NCBI GenBank assembly: GCA_027037155.1
Contig: JALWBK010000215.1
Coordinates: 1-7,189 of the forward strand
Origin: a bacterium
Lineage (GTDB): Bacteria; Thermosulfidibacterota; Thermosulfidibacteria; Thermosulfidibacterales; Thermosulfidibacteraceae
DNA length: 7,189 bases
Direction of reading: 5' to 3'
The position numbers were made by a program, and so were the translations under genes. Of this stretch, positions 6,372 through 7,189 are shown in pieces (the first letter of the stretch is position 1; each line of letters opens with the position of its first letter). A model generated the notes under the pieces. The model was not told the origin of the DNA. It searched no databases and saw only the letters and a program-made list of their open reading frames with translations.

Positions 6372-7189
6372 TAGAGGAGCTGCCAGGGATAGCTCTAACC
6401 TTTGATGATGTGTTGCTTTTGCCCAATAGATCGTCGGTCCTTCCTAAGGATGTGGATGTGTCCACTAAGCTGACGAGGAATATTCGCATAAACATTCCAC
6501 TGGTTTCTGCAGCTATGGACACTGTCACGGAGGCGGAGCTTGCCATAGCGCTGGCGAGGCAGGGAGGAATTGGCATCATCCACAAGAACATGTCCATTGA
6601 GGAGCAGGCCCGGGAGGTGGACAAGGTCAAGCGTTCGGAATCGGGGATGATAGTGCATCCCATAACCATGCGTCCCTGGCAGAAGATAGGTGAGGCATTG
6701 GAGGTTATGGCAAGGTACCGTATATCCGGGGTTCCTGTTACCTTAGAAGATGGCACTTTGGTTGGTATACTTACCAACAGGGATCTGCGCTTTGAAACAG
6801 ACATGAACAAAAAGATTGAAGAGCTTATGACCAAAGAGAACCTGATTACTGTGAAGGAAGGTATCACCCTTGAAGAGGCCAAGAAGCTCCTTCACAAGTA
6901 CAGGATTGAGAAGCTCTTAGTGGTTGACGATAACTTTAAGCTAAAAGGGCTGATAACCATAAAGGACATAGAGAAGATACGAAAGTATCCCAACTCCTGT
7001 AAGGACGAGCTTGGAAGGCTGAGGGTAGGCGCCGCTGTGGGGGTCGGCCCTGACACTATGGAGAGGGTTGATGCCCTTGTGGAGGCAGGTGTTGACGTCA
7101 TCTGTGTGGACACGGCTCACGGCCATTCGGAGCTTGTGCTTGAAACGGTGAAGATGATCAAAAAGAAATATCCCGAAAAGGACATTATA
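6368..7189 (+). CDS. guaB: Inosine-5'-monophosphate dehydrogenase, 3' end cut by window edge
   Basis: GuaB oxidises IMP to XMP with NAD+, the first committed step to GMP. The frame is open from ATG 6368 to the last base, giving 274 codons of a protein that is usually about 490. It opens [22 protein letters not shown], the standard bacterial IMPDH start, followed by [14 protein letters not shown] (42-55) and [16 protein letters not shown] (66-81). Two CBS motifs of the regulatory Bateman module follow at about residues 95-150 ([22 protein letters not shown] region) and 155-210 ([20 protein letters not shown]). The barrel resumes with [10 protein letters not shown] (218-227) and VDTAHGHS (247-254). 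The catalytic-cysteine loop and mobile flap lie beyond the window. The strong GGGAGGG at 6351-6357 is 10 nt from the ATG. A bypassed out-of-frame ATG at 6360 opens a three-codon frame ending over the guaB start. Confidence 0.97.
   Translation, partial: MIEELPGIALTFDDVLLLPNRSSVLPKDVDVSTKLTRNIRINIPLVSAAMDTVTEAELAIALARQGGIGIIHKNMSIEEQAREVDKVKRSESGMIVHPITMRPWQKIGEALEVMARYRISGVPVTLEDGTLVGILTNRDLRFETDMNKKIEELMTKENLITVKEGITLEEAKKLLHKYRIEKLLVVDDNFKLKGLITIKDIEKIRKYPNSCKDELGRLRVGAAVGVGPDTMERVDALVEAGVDVICVDTAHGHSELVLETVKMIKKKYPEKDII

Noticed and set aside
6169..6882. A 237-codon leftward open frame opposite asd/guaB.
   Set aside because: Its Ser/Thr/Ile-rich translation is what the reverse of the conserved asd and guaB codons produces. 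It spans two real genes and has no recognisable domain.

Overview
The window looks like ordinary chromosomal DNA from a bacterium with very compact gene packing. The proteins are rich in Lys, Glu, Val and Ile and most starts have strong GGAGG-type ribosome binding sites. The class I histone-deacetylase-like protein resembles, from memory, the HDLP protein of Aquifex aeolicus. I therefore suspect a thermophile of the Aquificota (Aquifex/Hydrogenobacter/Thermocrinis-like). That placement is an inference from protein style and was not tested by any search.

The layout is two divergent transcription units. Leftward (minus strand), from about 5231 down to 1, runs a tight five-gene cluster: acuC/HDAC-like deacetylase, purH, a small cysteine-free GATase-like hypothetical protein with a putative signal peptide, a GatB/YqeY-domain protein, and mutS2, which runs off the left edge. 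Three of the four junctions are overlapping stop/start codons: ATGA at acuC/purH, and TGATG at purH/hypothetical and yqeY/mutS2. The fourth gap is 14 nt, so one mRNA with translational coupling is likely. Rightward (plus strand), from 5327, lie asd (aspartate-semialdehyde dehydrogenase) and, 24 nt later, guaB (IMP dehydrogenase), which runs off the right edge. The only sizeable non-coding stretch is the 95-nt divergent promoter region, 5232-5326.

Functionally, PurH makes IMP by the last two steps of de novo purine synthesis, and GuaB takes IMP to XMP for guanine nucleotides. The two diverging units thus share the IMP node. Asd feeds threonine/methionine/lysine/diaminopimelate synthesis. The deacetylase, YqeY and MutS2 have no obvious pathway link to these. 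I found no mobile element, CRISPR array, tRNA/rRNA, riboswitch or convincing terminator. I see no clear new multi-gene system. The least explained item is the small putatively exported GATase-like protein at 2036-2659, and the most unusual context is the HDAC-like gene leading the purH operon.
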